Assembly: GCF_041397485.1 (NCBI RefSeq)
Contig: NZ_JAWKWO010000002.1
Coordinates: 310,001 to 374,000, forward strand
Length of the DNA stretch: 64,000 bases
Origin: Zhengella sp020637775
GTDB lineage: Bacteria; Pseudomonadota; Alphaproteobacteria; Rhizobiales; Rhizobiaceae
Reading direction: 5' to 3'
Shown here piece after piece: positions 49,886 through 59,611 of the stretch; position 1 is the first letter of the stretch; every line of letters begins with the position of its first letter. The translations under genes and the position numbers were made by a program. The notes beneath the pieces were generated by a model. The model did not search any database, was not told the DNA's origin, and saw only the letters and a program-made list of their open reading frames with translations.

Positions 49886-52800
49886 TCGCTTTCCGCTCCG
49901 CCCTCGCCATCGCTGCCGGCGGACCATTCCAGCACCCGCGCCAGGTGGTCGTAATCGCCCTCCATGGCGCCTTCGGCCAGCGGCAGCAGGCGCGAGACAT
50001 AGCCGGTCTGCGGGTCGTTGTAGTAAACCAGCATCGCCGCCAGCTTTGCCCAGCCGGCCTCTGCCAGGGCTGCGCCCGTGACCGCCTTGTCGCCCTTGCC
50101 CAGCACGCTTTTGTGCTCGACCTTGCCGCGCGCGCCAAGCTGGATGTAGGCCAGGTCGCCGGGCTGCGTGCCGGACGCGATGCCATCGAAGGCGCCGCGC
50201 AGCACCAGCGCCGCCTCCAGCGGCAATTGCGGCGCCAGCAAGGCCTGCACCTGCCTGGCGGAAGGTGGCGCGCCGGTCTTGTAGTCGAGAATGTCGGCAT
50301 GACCGTCGGCGTTCAGGTCGATACGGTCGGCCCGCGCGGAAAGCGTGACACCTGTGCCGTCCACCGGCGTCGCCCGTGCGCCGACCTCGGCCAGGGCATG
50401 TGTGCCCGGCCGTTTGCGGCCTGTTTCCCAATCCAGCAATTCCGGAATCATGGCTTCGAAACGCGGCCACCAGACAGCTTCGATATCGGCCGGCAGCGCC
50501 AGTTCGGCAAAGCAGATGCGCCCGATGGCCGTGAGGCGCTCGACGGCGTCGCCAGCCTGTGGATCGATGCCGGCCTTGGTGAAGCGGTGCAGGATTTCGT
50601 GAAACAGCGTGCCGCGTTCGGCCGCGCCCGGGTCGCCGACCAGCGGTTCGAGCGGCTTCAGCTTCAGGATCTTGCGGGCGAAGATCGCATAGGGGTCGCG
50701 GCGCAGCGTCTCCACCTCGGTGACCGAGAAATGCTTCGGGCGCTTCTCCAATGGCGGTTTGGGCGCCGGCCGGGCGGCGAAATCGACCCGCTCCGACTGA
50801 TCCAGCATGCGCGCCCATTCGATATGGGCCTGCCCGCGCGCCAGCAGGTCCGCTTCGGCCGCGTTGCCGGCAAGCGTCAGCAGGCGTTGCAGCCAGCGTG
50901 AGCGCGTGGCCGGCGCATTGTCCTGCCGCAGAGCGCGTGTGATGAGCAGCCGCGGCGCCCCCAGCGCCGTTTCGAAGTCATGCGCCGCCTGGCCGATGCG
51001 CCGCTCCGGGGGCTCCAGCGCCATCATGGATTTCATCAGCCGGGACATGAAGCGGTCGGCCTGCGCCTTGCCAGGCCAGCTTCCCTCGTTCAGGCCACCC
51101 AGCACCAGAAAGCCGAAATCCTGCAGCCGGGCTTCCAGTTGGCCCAGGATATGAACACGGCTTTCGGCACCCGCGCGCGGCTTCACCGATTCGCCGGCAA
51201 TGATCGTGCCGAGTGCATCGGGCCATTCGGCGGGCGTCAGCATCGTATCCTCGCCGGCGGTCAGCAGATCGCGCAGGAGCGCGGCCAGTGCTTCACCTGC
51301 ATCGCCGCGATAAAGCTCGGCCAGTCCGCCATCGGCCTCGCGCCCCATTCCCTCCAGCGACAGCACGGTCGCGCGCGTGAGCTCCGTGATGCCGGCATTC
51401 GCGATGTCACGCATCGCCGTCAGTGGCGCGGCGGCCTCCGCCATGCGTCGCGAAAGGTCCACAATGGCTTCGATGCGGCCCGGCGTCAGCCGTTCGATCC
51501 AGTGCGGCGGATGCCGGTCCGCCAGCCCCGCCAGCCGCTCGTTGGCAAGGCTGGGCAAGGTGGCGATGTCGGGCCGCGCCGCGCCGCCACGCAAAACCGC
51601 CAGGTCGAAGAATTCCGCCGTTTCGCGAAGCTGGCCGCGTTCAAGGCCGAGATGCGTCAGCGGATGCTTGGCCAGCGCCAGCAGCGCCAGCGGATCGCCG
51701 GGCCTGAGCGCAGCCGTGACGAGCAGGGCAAGCAACGTTGCCGGTGGCGTTGCGGCGAGCGGCGTGCCGGCCGAATCGTCGGCTGCGATGCCGAACCGCA
51801 GCAGTTCCGATGAGACGCGCCGCGCCAGCATCCTGTCCCCGGTGACCAGCGCGGCCGGTTCATGCCCGTCCTCGATGGCCTTGCGCAGCGCCACGGCAAT
51901 GGTCATGGCCTCTTCGCGCTCGTGCCGCGCCTCCGCCAGCGCGATGCCGTCCAGCGCGCCGTTGGTCAGGGCTGCTTTTGTCCGGTCGGCGCTTTCGGCC
52001 CATTGATCCGTGGTTTCGGCCGGGCGCAGTGCTTGCGACACCAGTTGCCGGCGGCTGGCAAGCGCGGGAGAGGCCTCGGCCAGTGTCACGACGTCGCGCC
52101 GGTCGATGCCCAGCCGCGCAAGCAGTTTCTTCAACGCGTATTGCGGATGGCCGAAGACGGAAGGCGCGGCATCCGGGTTGCCGATCAGCGCCCAGCTTTC
52201 CTCGTCCAGTTCGCGGTCGAGGCCAGGCAGGACGACGGCGCCCTTTTCCAGCCGGGCGATGACGCCCAGCAGATGGGCTGTCGCGGGAATGGAGCCGGTT
52301 GAACCGGCGGCGATCACCGGACCGGCCGGCGGCCGGGCCTGAAGCCGCGCCGCCTCGGCCGCAATCAGCGCATTGCGATGGGCGGCGGGATTTGACCGCC
52401 GGATGGCCGCCAGATGCTCGGGCCACAGCGTGGTGACGATTTCGAGGAATTTCACCGTCACCTGCCACCATTGCGCCAGGTCGCCCTCGGCCAGAAGGTT
52501 GAGCTTGTCCCAGCCGGCACCTTCGGTTTCCATCTCGTCCATGAGGGCGATCAGGTCGCGGGCCAGCCAGAGCGCATCGGCGAAGCTGTTCGGCACGGTC
52601 ACCGGTTCATCCAGCAGGCGCGCGATCTCGTCCGTCACCTTGCCCTTCCAGGCCTGCACCAGCGGGGCCAGGGCCATCAGCCGTTCCATTGCCCCGATCG
52701 GCGGGTCGAGATCGGGCAGGGGCGGCGCGTCCTCCATGAAGAAGGGAGCGTCCTCGTCGAACTCGCCCAGTGGCCGGATGGCCGGCAGGATGGCCACGCC

Positions 52801-53007
52801 GGATGCCGTTCGTTCGGTGAAAATGGCCCGCAGGCGCCGTGCCGCGCGCCGGGTGGGAACATAGATGGTGGCATCGGCCAGCGCCATCGGCCCGGCCCCG
52901 TCGGGATAGCCGGGAATGAGCCGCCCTTCGGCCAGCGCATGCGCCAGCGCCGGAAGGAACGGAACCCCCGGCTCTATGGTGCAGACGCGCGCAGTCCGCT
53001 CGCCCAT
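49882..53007 (-). CDS. addB: AddB: double-strand break repair nuclease subunit
   Basis: The 1041-residue alphaproteobacterial-type AddB has a degenerate helicase-like N-terminal half and a C-terminal PD-(D/E)XK nuclease (HADILDYKTGAPPS near 915). No four-cysteine iron-sulfur motif was seen around the nuclease, in contrast with Bacillus AddB. Start MGERTARVCTIEPGVPFLPA at 53007 lies 4 bases after the nucleotidyltransferase stop; the frame to 53100 overlaps that gene. The five genes from the PAS kinase to addA run head to tail. Confidence 0.95.
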   Translation of the reverse strand: MGERTARVCTIEPGVPFLPALAHALAEGRLIPGYPDGAGPMALADATIYVPTRRAARRLRAIFTERTASGVAILPAIRPLGEFDEDAPFFMEDAPPLPDLDPPIGAMERLMALAPLVQAWKGKVTDEIARLLDEPVTVPNSFADALWLARDLIALMDEMETEGAGWDKLNLLAEGDLAQWWQVTVKFLEIVTTLWPEHLAAIRRSNPAAHRNALIAAEAARLQARPPAGPVIAAGSTGSIPATAHLLGVIARLEKGAVVLPGLDRELDEESWALIGNPDAAPSVFGHPQYALKKLLARLGIDRRDVVTLAEASPALASRRQLVSQALRPAETTDQWAESADRTKAALTNGALDGIALAEARHEREEAMTIAVALRKAIEDGHEPAALVTGDRMLARRVSSELLRFGIAADDSAGTPLAATPPATLLALLVTAALRPGDPLALLALAKHPLTHLGLERGQLRETAEFFDLAVLRGGAARPDIATLPSLANERLAGLADRHPPHWIERLTPGRIEAIVDLSRRMAEAAAPLTAMRDIANAGITELTRATVLSLEGMGREADGGLAELYRGDAGEALAALLRDLLTAGEDTMLTPAEWPDALGTIIAGESVKPRAGAESRVHILGQLEARLQDFGFLVLGGLNEGSWPGKAQADRFMSRLMKSMMALEPPERRIGQAAHDFETALGAPRLLITRALRQDNAPATRSRWLQRLLTLAGNAAEADLLARGQAHIEWARMLDQSERVDFAARPAPKPPLEKRPKHFSVTEVETLRRDPYAIFARKILKLKPLEPLVGDPGAAERGTLFHEILHRFTKAGIDPQAGDAVERLTAIGRICFAELALPADIEAVWWPRFEAMIPELLDWETGRKRPGTHALAEVGARATPVDGTGVTLSARADRIDLNADGHADILDYKTGAPPSARQVQALLAPQLPLEAALVLRGAFDGIASGTQPGDLAYIQLGARGKVEHKSVLGKGDKAVTGAALAEAGWAKLAAMLVYYNDPQTGYVSRLLPLAEGAMEGDYDHLARVLEWSAGSDGEGGAESE

Positions 53008-53011
53008 GGCG

Positions 53012-53734
53012 TCACGCCTGTCCGTGGCGCCGGATCGCCTTCTCTGCCGGTGCGATCGCATCGGGCGTGCCGACGGTGATCCAGTGCCCGTCCATGACAT
53101 GGCCGAACAGGCGGCCTTCGGCGATCAGCCGGTCGAAATGGATGTTGAGCGAATGCGGCTCCGCCGGCGCGCCCGCCAGCACGCGCGGGTGGATGATCGC
53201 GGCCCCGGCATAGACATGGCCGCCGGCAGCGCCACGGGCGCGCGTCAGGCGGCCGTCCGCATCGGTCAGGAAGTCGGTTCCCCCGGTATGGCCGGTGGCA
53301 TGGGCAGGGTCGGCCAGCAGCAGAATCATATCCATGGTTGCATCGTTCCATGCCTTCGCCATGGCTGGCAAGGCCGCACTTGCCCCGTCCAGCCAGAAGG
53401 TGTCGGCGTTCAGGATGTAGAACGGCTTGCTGCCAAGAAGCGGCAGTGCCTTGACGATGCCGCCGGCGCTGTCCAGCAGGCGCTCCCGCTCGTCCGATAT
53501 GGTGATGGCAATGTCGTGGCGGGTGCGCGCATGGGCGATGATCTGTTCGCCCAGCCAATGAACATTGACGACCGCATGCCGTACGCCGGCCGCAGCCAGC
53601 AGATCGAGGCCGCGGTCGAGCAGGCTGCGCCCGGCGATTTCTATCAGCGGCTTCGGGCAGGTGTCGGTCAGGGGCCGCATGCGGGTGCCAAGCCCGGCCG
53701 CCAGCACGAAGGCGCTGTCTGGATGAACCGCCAT
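53012..53734 (-). CDS. Nucleotidyltransferase, MurU-like (sugar-1-phosphate)
   Basis: The 240-residue enzyme has the LAAGLGTRMRPLTDTCPKPL signature (about 11-30) of NTP-sugar transferases, LNADTFW as metal site and a C-terminal WITVGTPDA block. Its length and its partner, a TsaE-AmgK fusion with a one-base overlap, fit MurU, which makes UDP-MurNAc from MurNAc-1-phosphate in peptidoglycan recycling. A mannose-1-phosphate guanylyltransferase is the alternative. Confidence 0.85.
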   Translation of the reverse strand: MAVHPDSAFVLAAGLGTRMRPLTDTCPKPLIEIAGRSLLDRGLDLLAAAGVRHAVVNVHWLGEQIIAHARTRHDIAITISDERERLLDSAGGIVKALPLLGSKPFYILNADTFWLDGASAALPAMAKAWNDATMDMILLLADPAHATGHTGGTDFLTDADGRLTRARGAAGGHVYAGAAIIHPRVLAGAPAEPHSLNIHFDRLIAEGRLFGHVMDGHWITVGTPDAIAPAEKAIRRHGQA

Positions 53735-55239
53735 CAGGTGCCGGCCCGGGTGATGCCGAGCATCGCATAGTGTGCACGCAACGGCGCCAGCGCCTCATGG
53801 CCCAGAACGCGTGAAAGATAGTCCCGGATGCGCGGCAGGTGCTTGAGGTAGCCCGGCTTGCCGTCACGCCTGTCGAGCCTCACGAAAATGCCGAGGATCT
53901 TGGAATTTCGCTGCGCCGCCATCACCGCATAGGCCTTGTCGAAACGGGCGCGGTCGAACGGGCCATCCGCTTCGCGCGCCGTGCAATAGGCTTCGATGAC
54001 CGCCTTTTCCAGCGCCGGGTCGACGGTTACCCGCGCATCCTGGGCAAGCGAGGCCACGTCATAGGCCGCGGGCCCCATCATGGCATCCTGGAAATCGATC
54101 AGCCCGACCCGGTCGAGCCCGTCGCGGCTTTCCCGCCAGATGATGTTGGGCGAGTGATAGTCGCGCAGCACAAGGCTGGTCTCGGCGTCCGCCAGTTCGT
54201 CAAGAACCGCATTCCAGCCTGCCGCAAACGCCGCCCGTGCCGCTGCGTCCGGTGCTTGCCCGGTGGCGAACTCCCAGTACCAGGACGGCATGAGGTCGAG
54301 TTCGATGAGCATGGCTCGCCGGTCATAGTCCGGAACCTGATGCACCATGTCTCCGGCAACCGGCATGTCCCGCGGCCACGCCACCGCATGCAAGGCGGCA
54401 AGCGCGCGGGCCGCCCCCTCGTAATGCTCCCGCACCGGGTTTCCCGCCGCATCCAGGAAACCCGGAGGGCCGAGATGCTCCATGAGCAAGAAGCCGTGAT
54501 CGTAATCGGCGGCATGGATGGCGGGCGCCGCGAAGCCCCTTTCCCGCAAGGCCCGGGCGATGGCCACGAAGGGCGCCACGTCCTCGGCCAGATGCGCGAT
54601 CCGGCTGTAGGGCAATCCGTCCAGGATGGGCGTCCCGTCGGGCATGCGCGGTGCGTTCATCAGGATGCGGGTCTCGCCGCCAAGGGTCGCCGTCTCATAG
54701 GCCCGCGCCGAGGCATCGCCGGTCAGGAACCGCCGCGCCGCCGCGCCCCAGCCATGGGCATCGAGAAAGGCGCGGATGGCGAAGCTGCGGGCAAGGCGCG
54801 CGCCGGCTTTCCCGGCGCAACGGATGTCCGCGCGCCGGCCTTCGCCTTCATGCAGAAGCGTCAGCGCGATGGCATCGCCGGGAAGCAGATCTCCGGCCCG
54901 TTCAGGCCATTCCACCAGCGCGGCCCCGTTGGCAAGCGCTTCATCGAGCCCCAGTTCCTCAAGTTCGTCAGGCCCTGAAAGCCGGTAGAGATCGAAATGC
55001 GCCACGGGAAGGCGCAGGTCGTAGCTCTGCACGAGGGTGAAGGTGGGCGAGGGAACATCCATGGTCCCGTCGTCGCCAATGGCACGGATGAGGGCGCGCG
55101 CAAGGCTGGTCTTGCCCGCTCCGAGGTCGCCATGAAGCGCCAGCATGTCGCCCGGTTTCAGGGCCATGGCGATGTCTTCGCCCAGCCGTCCGGTCGCCGC
55201 CTCGTCCGCAAGGAAGATGGAGAATGAGAACGGCTCCAT
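53734..55239 (-). CDS. tsaE: Fusion of TsaE (t6A synthesis ATPase) and AmgK-like aminoglycoside-type sugar kinase
   Basis: The 501-residue protein joins two enzymes. Residues about 1-150 are TsaE, with Walker A GDLGAGKTSLARALIRAIG and SPTFTLVQSYD, needed for t6A37 in tRNA. Residues about 160-501 are an APH-type kinase: LVLRDYHSPNIIW is the catalytic loop and GLIDFQDAMMGP the metal Asp segment. Such kinases (AmgK) phosphorylate MurNAc. This fusion is known in alphaproteobacteria. It overlaps the MurU-like gene by one base and follows the PAS kinase by 9 bases. Confidence 0.92.
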   Translation of the reverse strand: MEPFSFSIFLADEAATGRLGEDIAMALKPGDMLALHGDLGAGKTSLARALIRAIGDDGTMDVPSPTFTLVQSYDLRLPVAHFDLYRLSGPDELEELGLDEALANGAALVEWPERAGDLLPGDAIALTLLHEGEGRRADIRCAGKAGARLARSFAIRAFLDAHGWGAAARRFLTGDASARAYETATLGGETRILMNAPRMPDGTPILDGLPYSRIAHLAEDVAPFVAIARALRERGFAAPAIHAADYDHGFLLMEHLGPPGFLDAAGNPVREHYEGAARALAALHAVAWPRDMPVAGDMVHQVPDYDRRAMLIELDLMPSWYWEFATGQAPDAAARAAFAAGWNAVLDELADAETSLVLRDYHSPNIIWRESRDGLDRVGLIDFQDAMMGPAAYDVASLAQDARVTVDPALEKAVIEAYCTAREADGPFDRARFDKAYAVMAAQRNSKILGIFVRLDRRDGKPGYLKHLPRIRDYLSRVLGHEALAPLRAHYAMLGITRAGT

Positions 55240-55248
55240 GCGGGCGGC

Positions 55249-57720
55249 CTATTCCGCCGCGGCCTGCAGGCCATCACGGCGGATCGGAAACAGGCATGTT
55301 ACCGTGGTGCCCTCGTCCGGCCCGCTCGTCAGGTCCACCGTTCCGCCATGCAGTTCCACGAAGCTCTTGACGATGGAAAGGCCGAGGCCGGCACCGCGCC
55401 GGCGCCCGCCCCCCGCCGAGGAGAAGCGCCGGAAGACGGTGTCGAGAATTTCGCGGCTCATGCCCGGCCCGTCGTCATGCACGGTGAAGGCCACGCGGTC
55501 GCCCCGCGCCTCGACCGTGAGCGAGACCGTGCTGCCTTCGGGCGCATAGTTGGCGGCATTGGCCAAAAGGTTGAACAGCACCTGCCGCACCCGGTTGGCA
55601 TCGGCCGCAAGGGTGGCGGGCGCACGGTCGAGCATGACGGAAAGTTCGATTGCCTGTTCCGCGAACCGGTCGGCCGCCAGGTCCGTTGCCGCCTGTACGG
55701 TTTCGGCCACGTCCATGTCCACGATGTCGAGCTGCATGATGCCCGCATCGACGGTGGCAAGGTCCAGGATGTCATTGACGATGGTCAGCAGCGCCGCCGA
55801 TGATGTGGCGATATGGTCGACATAGTCGCGCTGCTTCTCGGTCAGCGGACCGGGCGTCTGCATGGAAAGAAGTTCGGTGAAGCCGATGATATTGGTCAGC
55901 GGCGAGCGCAATTCGTAGGAAACGTGCTGGACGAATTCGTCCTTGAGCTGGTCGGCCTTCTGCAAGGCCTCGTTCTTGTCCTTCAGCGCCCGTTCCACGT
56001 TGAAGCTGTCGGTCATGTCGACGAAGGTGGTCATCAACTGCCCGTTGGGCAGCGGCATCGCCGCCCAGGACAGGATCGTGCCGTCGGAAAGTTCGGCGCG
56101 GCCCTGGCGCTCGTCGCGCGTCTCGTCGAAGCCGGTGGCCAGCGAAACGAAGTCAGGCCAGGGGCTGTCCTTGGCGAGAACGTCGCAGGCGCCGCGTATG
56201 GCGGAGATATGGACGTTTTCCTGCGCCAGTTCGTCCGGCAGGCCCCATAGCTCCGCAAAGGCGGGATTGCACAGGCGCACGCGCCCGTCCGGCCCGAACA
56301 CGGCCACGCCCTCGGCCAGGTTGTCCAGGGTCTCGCCCTGTACGCGAATGGCCGTCTTGTAGCGGCTTTCCAGATCGATCTTTTCCGTCAGGTTCTCGAA
56401 CACCCAGGTCACGCCGCCCTTGTGCTGCGGATTGGCGACCACGCGGATGGTGCGCCCGTCAGGCAGGTGCCACCAGTGCTCCTGGCTGTCCACGGCCCGG
56501 TAGGCGCCCAGCAATTGCTCCTTCCAGCGCCGCCATTCGGGCTGTTCGGCCAGCACGCCGTCGCTGCGCAGCCGGTCCAGCAGCAATTCATGCGAAGGCG
56601 CTGACGACAGGAAGCCGGTATCGAGGTCCCAGAGCTTCTGGAATGCCAGGTTGTAGAACCGCAGCTTCTGCCCGGCATCGAAAATGGCCACCGCCGTGTT
56701 GAGCTGGTCCAGCGTGTCGGCGTGGCTGCGCTGCGCATGGTCGTATTCCTCGCGCAGCAAGGCCTGCGCCGTCACGTCGACGGCAATGCCCGCAGACGTG
56801 GACTCCCCGCGCCAGTCGGTGACGAGAAACTGGTGGCGCTCCTTGCCGATCACCGCGGAGAGGCGCGAGGCGAATGTCGGTTCGCCCTGCTGGTGCCTGG
56901 CAATCTGCTCGCGCGCCGCCGTGGGCAGCAATTCACGCTGCTCGGCGATGGCCTGGGCCGGATCGGCGGCCTCCACGGCTTTCGCATAGGCCTCGTTGAC
57001 CCAGCTCAGCCGGCCGTCGCTGCCCCGCAGCCAGATCGGCATCTGCGCGACCGCGGCCAGATGGCGCATCGTGGCGAATTCGGCAAGCATGGCCTGGTGT
57101 TCGGCCTTCAGGCGGGCGTGGTCCGCACGCGCTTCCGAGAGCGAATTGAACCGCACGACGGTATGATGCGGCGCGATCCGGCCATCGGCTTCCAGCATGG
57201 TGCCGGTGCGCGTCTGGCAGACCATGGAGAACGGTTCGTCCTTGTCGCGCAGGGCGATGATGGCCCGTTCCAGTGCCTGCGCCGAGGCAGCCGTGAGCCA
57301 CCGTCCGAAGGCCAGGAAGGCTGCCCGGTCGTCCGGTGCCCCGCATTCGGCGGGCAGGCTACCCACCAAGTCGGCTTGCGCCTGCGGGTCGCTCCAGACG
57401 ATCAGGCGCTGGTCCTTCAGGTTGAGCAGGCTCTCGTTGCGCTGCAGCGCCGCATTGAGATCGGAGATACGCTGGCGCAGCGCGCGATTCTGGTCGGAGA
57501 CGCGGGCGCGTTCGAGGATCACCCACACCGCCAGGACCATGGCCGCGCCGAGCATGCCGGTGAAGATGGAATACTGGATGACATCCGTGACGCCGAAGTT
57601 CAGAAAGCCGCTTGCCGCTTCCGCGCCATGGGCAGGACCGGCGGCCAGCCATGCCGGAACCAAGGCGGTGACCCCGGCCAGCCTGCGCCTGATGACGTGC
57701 AGGAACCCGCTGCGCTTCAT
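55249..57720 (-). CDS. PAS-domain sensor histidine kinase, membrane-bound
   Basis: The 823-residue protein has a signal-like N-terminus (LVPAWLAAGPAHGAEA), a membrane segment at about 47-68, a coiled stretch, then several PAS modules (about 85-160, 205-300, 330-440, 450-560). The HisKA H-box is DEFVQHVSYELRSPLTNIIG with His near 595; HATPase boxes are NLLANAANYAPEG and GAGLGLSIVKSF. No receiver is fused. Start MKRSGFLHVIRRRLAGV at 57720 is chosen as the first Met after the intergenic region. Its partner and signal are unknown. Confidence 0.9.
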   Translation of the reverse strand: MKRSGFLHVIRRRLAGVTALVPAWLAAGPAHGAEAASGFLNFGVTDVIQYSIFTGMLGAAMVLAVWVILERARVSDQNRALRQRISDLNAALQRNESLLNLKDQRLIVWSDPQAQADLVGSLPAECGAPDDRAAFLAFGRWLTAASAQALERAIIALRDKDEPFSMVCQTRTGTMLEADGRIAPHHTVVRFNSLSEARADHARLKAEHQAMLAEFATMRHLAAVAQMPIWLRGSDGRLSWVNEAYAKAVEAADPAQAIAEQRELLPTAAREQIARHQQGEPTFASRLSAVIGKERHQFLVTDWRGESTSAGIAVDVTAQALLREEYDHAQRSHADTLDQLNTAVAIFDAGQKLRFYNLAFQKLWDLDTGFLSSAPSHELLLDRLRSDGVLAEQPEWRRWKEQLLGAYRAVDSQEHWWHLPDGRTIRVVANPQHKGGVTWVFENLTEKIDLESRYKTAIRVQGETLDNLAEGVAVFGPDGRVRLCNPAFAELWGLPDELAQENVHISAIRGACDVLAKDSPWPDFVSLATGFDETRDERQGRAELSDGTILSWAAMPLPNGQLMTTFVDMTDSFNVERALKDKNEALQKADQLKDEFVQHVSYELRSPLTNIIGFTELLSMQTPGPLTEKQRDYVDHIATSSAALLTIVNDILDLATVDAGIMQLDIVDMDVAETVQAATDLAADRFAEQAIELSVMLDRAPATLAADANRVRQVLFNLLANAANYAPEGSTVSLTVEARGDRVAFTVHDDGPGMSREILDTVFRRFSSAGGGRRRGAGLGLSIVKSFVELHGGTVDLTSGPDEGTTVTCLFPIRRDGLQAAAE

Positions 57721-58002
57721 CGGCCGATATGTCCCCGTCGGCGTTCGCCGTGGCGCACACCGTTGCCCGTCGTCCCCTGTCACAGGAACCCTCGCTTTTC
57801 TGTCACATGGTCCCGCTTTCGCCGCTGAAAACGGGGCCCTTGCCGTTTCCGGCCCGCATGTCGGCATGCCTTGTCGTCTCCACGATGAAGCCCAAGACCG
57901 CCCTGTTTGCCAGCTTCTCTGCCTGTGTGCGTGTCCCCGCCCGGAAGCTTGACGAATCACACCATACCCAAAGCGGGAATCCCCGTGAAGAAGCCCGCTG
58001 GA
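57721..58002. other. Intergenic region upstream of the PAS kinase
   Basis: This part of the 349-base gap between ahcY and the PAS kinase has no convincing ORF with a ribosome site. It should contain the kinase promoter, but I could not pick out clear -35 and -10 boxes. Confidence 0.6.
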
Positions 58003-58041
58003 CAAAAATAATGCCGGGCGAAAGCTCTTTTCGCCCGGCAT
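58003..58041 (-). terminator. Terminator of ahcY
   Basis: ATGCCGGGCGAAA and TTTCGCCCGGCAT form a 13-base stem with a 5-base loop, followed by TATTTTTG on the minus strand. Confidence 0.88.
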
Positions 58042-58069
58042 CCATATCTTGTGTCTCTTCAGGTGAAGA

Positions 58070-59464
58070 TCAGTATCTGTAGTGTTCCGGCTTGAACGGG
58101 CCTTCGGTGCCGACACCGATATAGGCGGCCTGTTCTTCCGAAAGGTCGGTCAGGTTGGCGCCGAGCTTGGCCAGATGCAGCCGCGCCACCTTCTCGTCCA
58201 GATGCTTGGGCAGCACATAGACCTCGTGGCTGTAGGTCCCGCCCTTGGTGTAGAGTTCGATCTGTGCCAGCACCTGGTTGGTGAACGAGGCCGACATGAC
58301 GAAGGAGGGATGGCCCGTGGCATTGCCGAGATTGAGCAGCCGGCCTTCCGACAGCAGGATCATGCGGTTGCCCTTCGGGAACTCGATCATGTCCACCTGC
58401 GGCTTGATATTGGTCCACTTGAGATTGCGCAGGGCGGCGACCTGGATCTCGTTGTCGAAGTGGCCGATATTGCCGACGATCGCCATGTCCTTCATCTCGC
58501 GCATGTGCTCGATGCGGATGACGTCCTTGTTGCCGGTGGTCGTGATGAAGATGTCGCCGGTCGAGACCACGTCCTCAAGGCGCACGACTTCAAAGCCGTC
58601 CATGGCGGCCTGCAGCGCGCAGATCGGGTCGATCTCGGTCACCTTGACGCGCGCACCCGCGCCGCGCAGCGATGCGGCAGAGCCCTTGCCCACGTCGCCA
58701 TAGCCGCACACCACCGCGACCTTGCCGGCCATCATCACATCGGTTGCCCGGCGGATGCCGTCGACCAGCGATTCCTTGCAGCCATACTTGTTGTCGAATT
58801 TCGACTTGGTCACCGAATCGTTGACGTTGATCGCCGGGAAGGGCAGCAGGCCCTTCTTCTGCAATTGGTAGAGCCGGTTGACACCGGTGGTCGTTTCCTC
58901 GGTCACGCCCTTGATGGCATGGCGCTGCTTGACGAACCAGCCCGGCGTGGCCGCCATGCGCTTGCGGATCTGTGCAAACAGCACCTCTTCCTCTTCCGAT
59001 CCCGGATTGGACAGCACGTCCTCGCCTTCCTCGGCGCGCGCGCCCAGAAGGATGTACATCGTGGCATCGCCGCCATCGTCCAGGATCATGTTGGAATGGC
59101 CGCCGTCCGGCCACTGGAAGATGGCATCCGTGTAGCGCCAGTAATCCTCCAGCGTCTCGCCCTTCACGGCATAGACCGGCGTGCCCGTGGCCGCGATCGC
59201 CGCGGCGGCATGGTCCTGCGTCGAGAAGATGTTGCAGGATGCCCAGCGCACGTCCGCGCCCAGCGCCTTCAGCGTCTCGATCAGGACGGCGGTCTGGATC
59301 GTCATGTGCAGCGAGCCGGTGATGCGCGCGCCCTTGAGCGGCTGCGCCGTGCCGAATTCCTCACGGCAGGCCATCAGGCCCGGCATTTCGGTCTCGGCAA
59401 TGTCGATTTCCTTGCGCCCGAATTCGGCCAGGCCGATATCGGCGACGACATAGTCTTGTGCCAT
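58070..59464 (-). CDS. ahcY: S-adenosylhomocysteine hydrolase (adenosylhomocysteinase)
   Basis: It splits SAH to adenosine and homocysteine, relieving product inhibition of methyltransferases. The 464-residue protein has ARITGSLHMTIQTAVLIETL (substrate site), NVNDSVTKSKFDNKYGC with the catalytic Lys, and VVCGYGDVGKGSAASLRGAG, the NAD-binding GxGxxG. The C-terminal KPEHYRY is the conserved tail. A strong palindrome lies 103 bases upstream, and a terminator follows. Full length. Confidence 0.98.
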   Translation of the reverse strand: MAQDYVVADIGLAEFGRKEIDIAETEMPGLMACREEFGTAQPLKGARITGSLHMTIQTAVLIETLKALGADVRWASCNIFSTQDHAAAAIAATGTPVYAVKGETLEDYWRYTDAIFQWPDGGHSNMILDDGGDATMYILLGARAEEGEDVLSNPGSEEEEVLFAQIRKRMAATPGWFVKQRHAIKGVTEETTTGVNRLYQLQKKGLLPFPAINVNDSVTKSKFDNKYGCKESLVDGIRRATDVMMAGKVAVVCGYGDVGKGSAASLRGAGARVKVTEIDPICALQAAMDGFEVVRLEDVVSTGDIFITTTGNKDVIRIEHMREMKDMAIVGNIGHFDNEIQVAALRNLKWTNIKPQVDMIEFPKGNRMILLSEGRLLNLGNATGHPSFVMSASFTNQVLAQIELYTKGGTYSHEVYVLPKHLDEKVARLHLAKLGANLTDLSEEQAAYIGVGTEGPFKPEHYRY

Positions 59465-59566
59465 GAAAGGTCACTCCGTTGAATGGGAAGGCCTTGGGCA
59501 TGCGCAGTACGGCAGGCCCGCGAACTGGCGCCTCCATAGCAGAGTTGCGCAAGCCGGGCAACAAGA

Positions 59567-59584
59567 CATAAAGAAATCTTTATG
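59567..59584. promoter_or_regulatory. Palindrome CATAAAGA-AA-TCTTTATG upstream of ahcY
   Basis: Perfect 8-base arms (59567-59574, 59577-59584) lie 102-120 bases before the ahcY ATG and after the ptsH stop. The sequence resembles the palindromes reported for SahR-type (ArsR-family) SAH-responsive repressors in proteobacteria; I recall that motif with limited confidence. It is AT-rich in an otherwise GC-rich gap. Confidence 0.6.
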
Positions 59585-59611
59585 CCTCCATGTGTTTCGG
59601 GGAGGCGCCGC

